64,000 bases of DNA, from the NCBI RefSeq assembly GCF_947172395.1, contig NC_069105.1, forward strand, positions 11,925,971 to 11,989,970. The letters are read 5' to 3'. Each line of letters opens with the position of its first letter. Positions within the stretch are counted from its first letter, which is position 1. Positions 20,501 through 30,300 of this stretch are shown one piece after another. The position numbers and the translations under genes are program-made. The stretch comes from Bicyclus anynana. Taxonomy: Eukaryota > Arthropoda > Insecta > Lepidoptera > Nymphalidae. The notes under the pieces were generated by a model, which ran no database searches, was not told where the DNA came from, and saw nothing but the letters and a program-made list of their open reading frames with translations.

Positions 20501-21764
20501 TAGAATTTTGTTTTGTATTGCTAATGAATTAAATATGGACATAGAACATGTGGACGTAAACACAGCCTTCTTACATAGTAGTCTTGATGAAATTATTTAT
20601 ATGGAACAGCCTTTAGGGTTCTCATATGATAAGACTAAAGTTTGTTTGTTACAGAAATGTTTATATGGCCTTAAACAGGCAAGTAGGCTGTGGAATAATA
20701 GTGTAAACGTTTTGTTGACTAACAATGGTTATGTACAAAATAGATGTGAGCCATGTGTTTATATAAAAAGAAATAACAAGCAATTAACGATTCTGGCATT
20801 ATATGTTGATGACTTTTATATCTTTAGTAATAGTTCTAAGGATAAGGAAAACTTGTATGACTTGCTAGAATCTGAATTTAGTGTTAAACGCCTAGGCATT
20901 TTAAAAAATTGTTTGGGTATGAAAATACATAGAGATAGAGCCAATGGGACTATAACATTTGACCAATCAGACTATATTAACAAGTTATTAAAGCGTTTTG
21001 GTATGACAAATTGTAAGAGTGCCTCTACACCTATGGTTGCTAATAAGTTGGAAAAAGGCTCATGTAACAATATTGTAGAGGATAGTATGTATCCATATCG
21101 AGAGTTGATTGGAAGCTTAATGTATTTGTCAGTATGTTCAAGGCCTGATATTACTTATGCTCTTAGTCATTTAAGCCAATTTAATACTGCATTTACACGA
21201 GATCATTGGCTGGCTGCAAAAAGAATATTAAGATATTTAAATGGCACTAAAGATAAGAAATTAGTTTTCGTTAAATCTGGTACTTTTGATTTAACAGTTT
21301 TTGCAGATGCCGACTGGGCCAATGATGTCGTAGACAGACGGTCTTATAGTGGATATATAGTTAAAATTGGCGGCTCTACTGTGCATTGGGAGTCGCGCAA
21401 ACAGCGATGTATTGCGCTTTCAAGTACTGAAGCCGAGTACTTAGCCCTAAGTGATTCATGCAAAGAAGTGTGTTTTCTTAGAAATTTCTTGTATGAAATT
21501 TTTGTGAAACATTTTAATTGTCGAATCTTTAGTGATAATCAAAGTGCAATCAAATTGCTTGAAACCAATGAATATTGCCACAAGAAGACAAAGCACATTG
21601 ACCTTCGTTACCATTTTGTTAAGGATTTTATTAGAAAAACGGATGTCACAGTCAGCTATTTACCCACTGAAAAAATGTTAGCTGACATGTTTACAAAACC
21701 TTTAACTAATCATAAATTTTTAGGTTTTGTTAATGACTTGGGTATGAAAGATGTAGAATCATAG
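17598..21764 (+). CDS. Copia-type Gag-Pol polyprotein, intact (1388 aa)
   Basis: The polyprotein copies and inserts the retrotransposon. In order: a Gag region (residues 1 to about 205); a CCHC zinc knuckle CDFCQRSGHKKSKC near 211-225; an aspartic protease with DSGA near 255; a GAG pre-integrase segment (LWHKRLGHLS near 402); an integrase core with D470, D534 and E570 (DD35E); a reverse transcriptase with YVDD at 1069-1072; and RNase H with DADW near 1238, STEAEY near 1278 and SDNQSA near 1313. This order (integrase before reverse transcriptase) is diagnostic of Ty1/copia. Gag and Pol share one frame, as in copia, with no frameshift. A linker at about 700-790 repeats degenerate MQS/NEN words. 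The ATG at 17598 follows a 116-bp leader. Confidence 0.96.
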   Translation: MASANPVASGYLHHEKLEGVSNYVIWKFNMRHLLIIEDLWSCVEGAEPVDPAKDLRALARISLSVKPICVQYIRNVTTAKQAWNKLSSVFEDKGFGRRVALLRLLHHASYADFNSMEKYFEHITTLVQQLVDIGRTIEDAEVAEIILSGLPQEYDIIVSSLEAVAYTGIISSDLVRTRLLQEEERRRRTESRDDMALLSKQQYRKAKKVPVCDFCQRSGHKKSKCFKYKKEQRGNTTTALVANCFGVFENKDWIVDSGASMHMCKEIKWFSYITNCDRTVQVADGTTLRCLGYGSVKIPMKNNKTQLVTDVLYVPDLSTNLISVYKLCEKALSVKFNNTKCYVFKGEVLVVSATRQGGIYILDNVLYDSQEQSLAVTNVNIVSQPQSSLDTTENAKVTPDLCLWHKRLGHLSHHGVSVLCKLAFGVNIHSTQHGAITNKCVTCVEGKQAVQSFPRGEAKRSKQLLELVHSDVCGPMPVCSLGESRYLVTFTDDFSRKTYGYLLKYKSEVLSKFKYFKATVEKQTGFSIKCLRTDRGGEYCSAYFSKYLQSEGIVHQTTAPYSPSQNGVSERLNRTLFEKVRCMLREASLPKEYWGEAVITAIYLKNRSPTAVPNKTPEEAWTGNKVNLSHLRVFGCLAMTLIPQVKRDKLDSKSRSCIFVGYCENTKGYRLIDPTNPKQIIVSRNVIFFENHFLNHCDNTMIHCDSSNNNNFIYNNIGMQSNPINENYSGLDLQSMVPTENRNINNNVDMQSIGPNENNMDLQSNSPCNHENDMVINSSQSERNNEFLSPVSGESSFQSAEESVLSERDSNQSDAMVWNETIVRGEGLVLQVPSTSCERLVRSTRNKKPDRYKDYDLSDSSDVSFLCQWFIYDEPQSYDEAMASPNRDCWLTAMRDEYNSLIKHNVWQLVDRPKDCNIVSSKWVYKLKSDESGNSTKYKARLVARGFSQKPGVDYSETFSPVVRHTSLRILFCIANELNMDIEHVDVNTAFLHSSLDEIIYMEQPLGFSYDKTKVCLLQKCLYGLKQASRLWNNSVNVLLTNNGYVQNRCEPCVYIKRNNKQLTILALYVDDFYIFSNSSKDKENLYDLLESEFSVKRLGILKNCLGMKIHRDRANGTITFDQSDYINKLLKRFGMTNCKSASTPMVANKLEKGSCNNIVEDSMYPYRELIGSLMYLSVCSRPDITYALSHLSQFNTAFTRDHWLAAKRILRYLNGTKDKKLVFVKSGTFDLTVFADADWANDVVDRRSYSGYIVKIGGSTVHWESRKQRCIALSSTEAEYLALSDSCKEVCFLRNFLYEIFVKHFNCRIFSDNQSAIKLLETNEYCHKKTKHIDLRYHFVKDFIRKTDVTVSYLPTEKMLADMFTKPLTNHKFLGFVNDLGMKDVES

Positions 21765-21950
21765 GCATCTGTTCTTGTGAGTATTGGTATCCTTATAATT
21801 GTGAGTCTGTTGTACCACTTATACTATCATGCTAGATATGAGATGGGCAATGTAGAGATTATTTTTGTTATTAACCTGAGTTGTTAATTTTTATGTTTTG
21901 TATAATCCTGCATTGTAGAGATTTGTTCTCATGTTACGCATGAGGGGAAG

Positions 21951-22234
21951 TGTTGTAAAGTGATAATTGCAATTGGGCAGGCAATATTAATATATTGCTA
22001 ATCTTAATTATTTTATAATTATCTGTCTGCACTCACAACCATAGTGTACCTATTAATGTCAATTGTCAATGTCATCTTAGTTTATAATATATTGTCTGTG
22101 ACAATCACTCTTTCCGCCAGCTCTGCGATAGGGAACACGCAAAATGTAAATTAGCTCTGATTGTTTTAATAAAACTTAGCAATTCCACTGTGACTCTTAT
22201 TTATACTACATGTATAACCTTAATAAACTCAAGA
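21951..22234 (+). repeat. 3' LTR of the copia element (284 bp)
   Basis: It matches the 5' LTR without differences by eye, is preceded by a purine tract, and is followed by the GTTTT duplication at 22235-22239. Confidence 0.9.
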
Positions 22235-22239
22235 GTTTT

Positions 22240-22471
22240 GACATAGGGATAATCTAATCTAATTTAATTTGTAGTAAATAGTTTGTAATATTTTTTAATT
22301 TTTAATTTTTTAATTTTTTAACTATGTATTATATTTTTTTGAATATTGTAAACGTTGTGAAGATCTGTAATAAGTTGAACATTCACCATTGAACACAACG
22401 TATGTAATCAATATGTATACACGATAGAATGTTCTGCGGTTGGTCTTCCTAAATAAATAAATAAATAAATA
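22240..22471 (+). repeat. LINE 3'-tail-like sequence with AAAT repeats
   Basis: AT-rich sequence ends in GGTCTTCCTAAATAAATAAA, a simple-repeat tail typical of non-LTR elements. A similar tail lies at 27480-27680. The copia element may have inserted into this remnant. Confidence 0.5.
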
Positions 22472-23440
22472 ATCTAGCGAGGCAGGTCTTTTATAAGGTA
22501 TTTGGTCTGAGTTCTAGACAGATGGGTTTTTTTGTAGAACTTATTTTCACTCATATTTTTTTAATTATCCGAACTATCACAGATCAGTAAATAGAATCTG
22601 CAATAAACGATCACGACTATTCAAATTGAGAATTTGTGATGTGTCGTTGTGTGTCTTACCTGAGTGAAATTAATGTCGCCATCAGTGACATTTTTCCTAC
22701 GATCAAAACGACCACGGTTGCCTGGCTGCAGGAATTGTGATCGTTTAGTAGAACGTAGCATTATCACAAGCTGTCATTGACAAAGACGCGAAAGGTCATA
22801 TAGATAATATATTAAATCGTTCAGCAACATATTCAAACAAAACAATTATTTGTGTAATGATGATTGCTTAATTGTTAATTATTGCATTTGTCGGCGCGAG
22901 CATAGATTTACGAGTCGGTACAAGTATGGACGCGAGTATTCGATCGGTCAGCTCGCGTCGTCACGAGCGGAGATAGTACGAAATGTTCCGTTAGTTAGTG
23001 GGGGAGTATTGAGCAGCCTAGCTCATGAACGTAGTGATTATATATTCTTTGAGCTCATTTTTGTTGTGACGTTCGATCCGTCCACACCAAAGAGTAAATT
23101 AATGTATAGAGTAGTACACACCTTCATGGATTATTTTCGAATAGGCGGGGAGAATGACTTGAGTGGAGAAGGTGAGTGTTTTAAAGACGTCTTTAACTCT
23201 ACATCCTTTGGTCACAAGTCCGGGACTTCGCTCAAGGTTATTCTCTGCCTCTCGAAGGTTTATTGTTAACATTCTTAATGATTAATTTACTCTTTGGTGG
23301 GAATTGTTAGATCAGATAGGTTCCCATTAATTATTCGTGCTTTGCTCTTTCAATTCGCTTCTGATGTCGACCCTTTTTCCGATGTATTCTTACTGCACTA
23401 ATTGTAATTTGTAGTAGGCTACAAGTATTGTTTTATCATA
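22472..23440 (+). other. Stretch without a supported gene; contains repeat E copy
   Basis: A 139-codon open frame (22850-23269) exists but has no recognisable domain. Its 3' part is a repeat E copy (about 23140-23260), so I do not call it a gene. The repeat copy carries GGCGGGGAGAATGACTTGAG and GGTCACAAGTCCGGGACTTC. Confidence 0.5.
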
Positions 23441-23442
23441 GA

Positions 23443-23638
23443 CTAGCTGACGCCGCGCGATTTCACCCGCGTGGTTTCCGTTCCCGTAGGAATATGAGGA
23501 TAATATATAGCCTATAGCCTTCCTCGATAAATGGGCTATCTAACACTGAAAGAATTTTTCAAATCGGACCAGTAGGTCCTAAGATTAGCGCGTTCAATCA
23601 ATCAAACAAACAAACAAACTCTTCAGCTTTATAATATA
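23443..23638 (+). repeat. Dispersed repeat family A
   Basis: It starts CTAGCTGACGCCGCGCGATT and ends AGCTTTATAATATAA, with the full family body between. Confidence 0.8.
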
Positions 23639-23997
23639 ACCTTGCCTGTTTGATTAGTAGGTATAGATATACTACAGCATGCATTGTGATAAGTATTTTT
23701 ACGTAGGCTAAAATAAAAAAAATCATTAAATGAAAATGCAAATTGGTTCAAAATTTTATTATTTTAATATAAGCACTCATCTTTATGCATACCGTTCAAT
23801 GTATCGCGATACAATGATCCTAGATGATATTACCGTATAAAATCTAAATCATTGATAAATACGTTTTGTGACTACAAATAGTTATATTTTATTAATTTTC
23901 GAATAGTTTGATATGTATGATTCATAAACGTGAAAATTGCTACTAGAAAAATGAAAAAGTAGTTGTTGGGTCATCATTCAAACGGCTTACTACATAC

Positions 23998-24155
23998 CAG
24001 CGGCGAAGAGTTCAAACAAACCGATTCCCGCCAGGTTACCGTTTAAAAATCCATAAATATTCAATATTTTAATTAAATTAAATGAGAAACCATACCACGC
24101 GGTATGAACTTTCTTTTTTTTGGCCAATTTGCGAATATTCCATCCTTCGCCCCTG
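23998..24155. mobile_element. hAT-like MITE, 158 bp, 8-bp target duplication
   Basis: Ends are CAGCGGCGAAGAG and, on the minus strand, CAGGGGCGAAGGATGG. The flanks CTACATAC and GTACATAC agree at 7 of 8 positions. It is related to the better-preserved element at 60133-60353. Confidence 0.75.
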
Positions 24156-24310
24156 GTACATACTAAATTATTGATCAAGCAATTACTTCAGATTTGGGCC
24201 GATACTTCTTTGTTTCATTTCAAGTTACCTACCAAAAAAAAATTCTGTAAAGTGTAATCCTATTTATCTAGTAGTACAAGTATCCAAAAAAAAAAATAAG
24301 TTAATTCTAT

Positions 24311-27300
24311 TTATCTAGTAGTAGTGTTGAATTGGGAATAATAAGCGTCTGTTGGAACGTTATTGTTGACAACGTCCCTGTAATATTTCTCCTTCTCTTT
24401 CTGCTGTAACGCCATGAGTTGGTTTTCTTCCATTAGTTGACGTGCGATTTCTCTGTAACAGTTTGTATCATTATTAGCCATGTTCGGACAACTGTGGAGC
24501 ACGAGTCTCCCTCTCAGAATGAGTGAGGTTAGGCTATAGTCCACCACGGTGGCCCAAATGCAGATTGGCAAACTTCACACTCGTAGAGAATTAAGAAAAT
24601 TCTCAGGTATGCAGGTTTCCTCACGATGCTTTTCCTTTATAGTTTGAGACATATGATATTTAATTTCTTTAAAGTGCACATAACTAAAAAGTTGGAGGTG
24701 CATGCCCCAGATCAGATTGGAACCTTCGATTCGAATGCCTTTCAAATCGAAGGTTATATCAATTCCCCGTATATCATAAGTTACCCCAAAATACTAAGCA
24801 TAAATAATAAGTAATAAGTAAATACTACCTCCTTTTTCGTTGGTCTTGAATATCAAGTTTGGCGACTTCGTTTTGAATGGATTTAGCAAGCGCCTGCCAT
24901 TCTACTTCCATTTTTTCTTCGTTCTCACGTTTTACCTGAAAAAATCCTTCAGTTGAAACCTCATTATACTTACGCTAGCTGACGCTGCGTCGTTTCAGCC
25001 GCATGGTTCCCGCTCCCGTAGGAATACGGCCTATAGCCTTCCTCGATAAATGGGCTATCTAACATTGAAAGAATTTTTCAAATTGGACCAGTTTGATTGA
25101 TTGAGATTCATGAGATTAGCGCGTTCAAACAAAGTCTTCAGCTTTATACCTAATATTAGTATAAATTCTACATTAATCAAAATCTCGTAAATATTAATCG
25201 AAAGCTACTCATATTAATCTCAATAATTGATAGTAAAAAGTCGTCTAGAGGTACAAAAAATGTAACTAAAAGTCAGGTTTTTTTAGGTTGGCTTGCTTTG
25301 CCGATCAATATCACATGTGTAAATTTCTCCTTTGTTTTTATCGAATTTATGCGAAGATACAAAAAAGTCCTTGCTACTAAGGTGTAAAGGAAGGGTGTAC
25401 CCTCGCATCGGTATGGTAAGGATACTCTTGAAATTTGCCTTCAATATCACTGTAGTGCTACAAAAATGTTTAGCATGAGCAATATATTGTAAAAATAACT
25501 GCGCCAAATGTAGGTACTGTATGAACTCCAACGAAGATGCTGAACAAAACATGGCTTGCTGTCTGCGTTTCAAAATTAAAAGAGAGGGAGTTAGAAAGGA
25601 GCTAGGACAAAATCACTGTGGGAAACTTAATTAATATAATGTTGGAATCAAGTAAGAAAAGCGACATAATAATGAGTTCTCTGGAAAGCATAATGAGAAT
25701 AAAAGAGAAAGATGAAAAGGAACTCCGAAAGTGTTATAAGATAAGTTATTTCTCACTTTCCGAGTTTCTTTTCATCTTTCTCTGAAGACTGAAGACATCA
25801 GACTGCGACGTTGGTGGTAGTGGTTCTGAAGGTAGGAGAGAAGTACAGACCAAAAATAGCAATAATTATTGTCATTAAGGAAAACAAATATTCGTGTGTG
25901 AAGAAAAAGCAACTTTACAGTAAAATGTAACGAAAATCCCAATTTTACCTTGTTAGCAGCCATTTGTTCTTTCTGCGCGGCGTAGAACTTCTTCAATTCC
26001 TCTTGGTTCATTCCCTTGTACATAAACCCAACTGCTCTAAAAGTAGAAGAAAGTACAAATAAAGTAATATAAAATAGTGACTGAAGAAAGGAACGTAATA
26101 GATTGGATTGAAATTTCTTGTTAATAAGTAAATTATGTATTTTTCGGTACACCCCCCGGTGACGCCGTAGTGGTTCCGCAGGGAGCTATCGGCACCTACT
26201 CAGACAGAAAAAAAGGAATTTTTTAAATCATTGTTTTACATGTGAAAGTGGAACAAAAACCTCTCATTCGCATTTATAATTTAGGATTTGTTAGTTTTTT
26301 CTCACTAGCTAATCTCGATATATTTCTAAGGATGTAATATTGTAGGTAGGGAAACCTGAAGCTGGAGGAGCCAAGAGCATTCCATAACTTTGTGATTTTT
26401 TATACAATACCAATGCATCATCATCACGATTATCATCATCATCATACTCATGGGAGCTGGATGATACTTCCGTACCACAAGCCAAGTAGTAACGCTCAAA
26501 GCATTCATCATCATCATGATCATATCAGCCGTTGATCATCCACTGCAGGACATAGGCATTTTGTGGCTTCCAAACATTACGATCCTGAGCCACTTGCATC
26601 CAGCGAATTCCTGCGACTCGCTTGATGTCGTCAGTCCAGAAGTTCGACCAAATGTAGCGCATACCACTGCGCTACGGAGTTCGTAAGTTGTTCGTAAATG
26701 GTCAGTGATCTTGTAAGAGTACATTTACCTGTTCTTTCCAAGTGAGCTCTTGGCTACATCAGGATTCTCCGTGAGCATATCTGATGTGAGATTGTTGTAC
26801 ATCTCAGCAGTGTTGTCGGCCTCCTCTTGTTCTTTTAATATCTGCTCCAACTGCTTCTTTTCGGTAGCCTAAAATAAAATTCACTACCTGCTTGACAATT
26901 AGTCCTTCATCATCATTATCAGCCCATATTCGGCTTACCGGTGAGCTCAAGTTTCCTCTAAGAATGAAAGGCCAGGCCAGGGCCAGGGTTAGGCCAACAG
27001 TCCAGGGTTGACTATTGGCCTAATCCTGGCCTAATACTGGCCTAATGCGGATTGGCAGACGCAGAGAATTAAGAAAATTCTCTGGTAAGCAAGTTTCCTC
27101 AAAATTTCCTCCACAAACAGTGACATATTGTGTAGTAACATATTGTGATATTTAATTTATTGAAATGCATAAACCAAGTCCATGTTTTTATCATGTCCTT
27201 ACTTGATTGTAAATAGAGCCGTGATAGCCCAGTGGAAATGCCTTCGATTCGAAGGGCGTAAGAGAGTATAATCCCGCCCGAGGCATGGCACCTCCAACTT

Positions 27301-30300
27301 TTTTAGTTATATGTGCATTTTAAGAAATTAAATTGAAGGAAAAACATCGTGAGGAAACTTGCATATCTTGGAATTTTCTTAATTCTCGACGTATGTAAAG
27401 TCTGCCAATCCGCATTGAGCCACCGTAGCGGAATATTAGCACCTCTAATTCTGAAAGGAGACTCGTGTTCATGTGTTTGATGTAAATGTAATTTGTAGTT
27501 TTAAGTGTAGGTAGTTTAATTTTTAATTTTTAAGTTTAACCGGACAACAAACAATGTTGTATATACCTTTAAAAGATGGCTCCGTTTAGCACTAGAACTT
27601 TTTAAGTTTACCTATGTATAGATTATAGAATGTTTCTTGTTGTCATTGTTGGTATATCAACTAATAAATAAATAAATAAATGAGCTGAATATGGACTGTT
27701 AATGATGATGATTGAAAATATTATCTCAGAAAAAACTGGTTTTTATATCGTAGTTTGCTAATTGAAGAAAAATACTCAAAAGACAAATAATACCAGAGCC
27801 TCGTTGTAGCGTAAGTTGGCCTGTCCCAGACGATATCTACAGTCTCTCTCCAACTTGTCAAGTTCTCCCGCGCGTTCATCTCTTGCTCTTATGGCCATCT
27901 GAAACATTATATTACACTAACTGACGCCGCGCGGTTTACCCGCATGGTTCCCGTTCCCGTAGAAATACGGGGATAATATATAGCCTATAGCCTTCCTCGA
28001 TAAATTGTTTATCTAACATTGAAAGAATTTTTCTAATCGGACCAGTAGTTCCTGAGATTAGCGCGTTCAATCAAACAAACAAACTCTTCAGGTTTATAAT
28101 ATTAGTATAGATTTAAAAAATTATAATGTGAGTTATTTCATGCCTCAATTATACCCCTACCCTACCCCTACCCTACCCCTACCCTACCCTACCCCTACCC
28201 TACCCCTACCCTACCCCTACCCTACCCCTACCCTACCCCTACCCTACCCCTACCCTACCCCTACCGTACCCCTACCCTACCCTACCTCTACCCTACCCCT
28301 ACCCTACCCCTACCCTACCCCTACCCTACCCCTACCCTACCCTACCCTACCCTACCCCTACCATACCCCTACCCTACCCCTACCCTACCCCTACCCTACC
28401 CCTACCCTACCCCTACCCTACCCCTACCCTACCCCTACCCTACCCCTACCCTTAGCTCAGCGGTAAAGTGGTCCTAGTAAATATTTATTAGCGATGTGTG
28501 ACTTTACCTCGTCTCCCTTGAAAAACGACAGACATTTTTGTTGGTGATTTTGAGTGTGATTTAAGTCCAATAGAAGGTTATTGTATGTACATATCTATTT
28601 GTTATAATATTATATATGTATTGAAATAATAGTATAATATTTTTTATTAGGTCTATAGTTTAACTCATTTTAGTTCTTTTTGGTTATTTATTATTAAGTT
28701 AATCTTTCAGTTTAATGTCATTGTAGGTATTAGTTTAGCTGCTGGCCATTTTCTGGGTTATGCCACACATCGCAGGGTATTGTCCTGGATGTCATGGTGT
28801 ACTGGAGATATTGTGATCAGTGGCATAATTTCGAAATAAACGCATTTTTCTTTCTTCTTTATTGGTCTGAGAAGTACCTTAATCCGGCACTGATCATTCC
28901 TCATACCTTATTGCTAATACGACTAATCTTTTACCATGTAAGCAGCCTCAGCCTGCTTGCGTTCCTCTTGAGCCGCCTTGCGTTCTTGCACCTGTTGCTC
29001 CAGCCACGCGTTCTTCTGGGCCGCCATAATCTTCTTGCGCTCTTCGTACGCTAGATCCTCGCCTTCGAATCTGGACATAGAGTTACAGGACTTTAGAAGA
29101 TAGAAGTGAAAAAGCATATCTGATTAGAGTGTAGGTACCTACTTGATTTGGCAAAGACAACTCGTACTTGTCTACTCAGAGTTCAAATTTTTGGATTATT
29201 TTGCCAACTAGATGGGACAGAAAGCCTTTAAACCCACGTACAACGGCCAATCACATGACCAAGTGCGGAAAAGCCCAGAAGGAAGAAAGAAAGCCTTTAA
29301 ACGGAGAACTTCACAGGGCATTGGAGGAACACGCCTTACAAGTGTTGGGATGTTAGTATTTACAACGGCAAGCAAGGCAGTAGAAAAAAACATGGCGTTA
29401 GCACTTAATTTTTTTTTTTATTATAGACGTGCCTTTTTATTTATGAATGTTGTTGAAACTAAAGCCGATTAAATCATAAATTTTTAGTATTTAAAGACAG
29501 TTCTCTCCCGTGGTTCTTTCAGAAACTGCTTTAAATAATACGTCACTGGCTTGGCACCGCCTTCAAAGTGATCAGAAGGTACACATACGATGTTATTTTT
29601 CGCTTTTTAGTTTCTTTTTGCGATTTTGAAGTCGGTTCAATTTTTTTGTTAAAACTATTTCATTTTGTGTGAAATAAAGTATTTCTCGAAATCAAAGGTC
29701 ATCACCAAACCTATGATTAGGTCCTATGGGCCTCCTATGAAGGCTCCGAGTCACACAAAACTAACATGATGGTTACAGACAGACATGTCATAAGGGTATG
29801 TACTGAATGTCTGTAACTTTTAGATTTGGAAAAAAAATATTTTCTTTCTATCTTACTTTTGTACTCAACGAATCGTAAAGCTCATGTGGCAATGGGTGGG
29901 ACACATGGTTCGAAGAGCCGATATATGTTGGGGTCCGGAGGTTCTGGATTAGTGTTGGTCGACCCACCAACCCACCAGGTGAACTGACGACATCAAGCGA
30001 GTCGCAGGGATTCGCTGGATGCAGGCGGCTCATGATAGTGAAGTTAAGAATAAGAAGACCATACAAAACACTATGTCCTGCAGTGGACGTCCATCGGCTG
30101 ATATGATGATGATTAAAGAAAAAATACAACTTTGAACTGTATTCTGTGTTTTATTTTTAAAAGAAAAGGGTTAACATCTAGTAATTACGGTTTAAGTTTC
30201 TGAGTTTTATTTTTATTACTTACTTTTGTGCACTGGATAAGCCGACCGGATCACCATCAGATGCTCTCGGTGGAAGTTGCATTTTCAAGTAGTCAGGGTT

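Larger units (their letters stand above)
17198..22234 (+). mobile_element. Full-length Ty1/copia LTR retrotransposon
   Basis: The order is 5' LTR (17198-17481), primer-binding site, one intact gag-pol frame (17598-21764), polypurine tract GAGGGGAAG at 21942-21950 and 3' LTR (21951-22234). A 5-bp GTTTT duplication flanks it. Matching LTRs and an unbroken frame imply recent insertion and possible activity. It points away from PDHA, about 0.7 kb upstream of that gene's start codon. Confidence 0.95.

Noticed and set aside
22850..23269. 139-codon open frame as a possible gene
   Set aside because: No recognised domain, and its 3' part is repeat E, which recurs elsewhere with different frames.
28150..28453. 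Possible internal telomere repeat or Pro/Tyr/Thr-rich protein gene
   Set aside because: The unit is CTACCC/CTACCCC, not TTAGG, and open frames in several phases arise because the repeat lacks stop codons.
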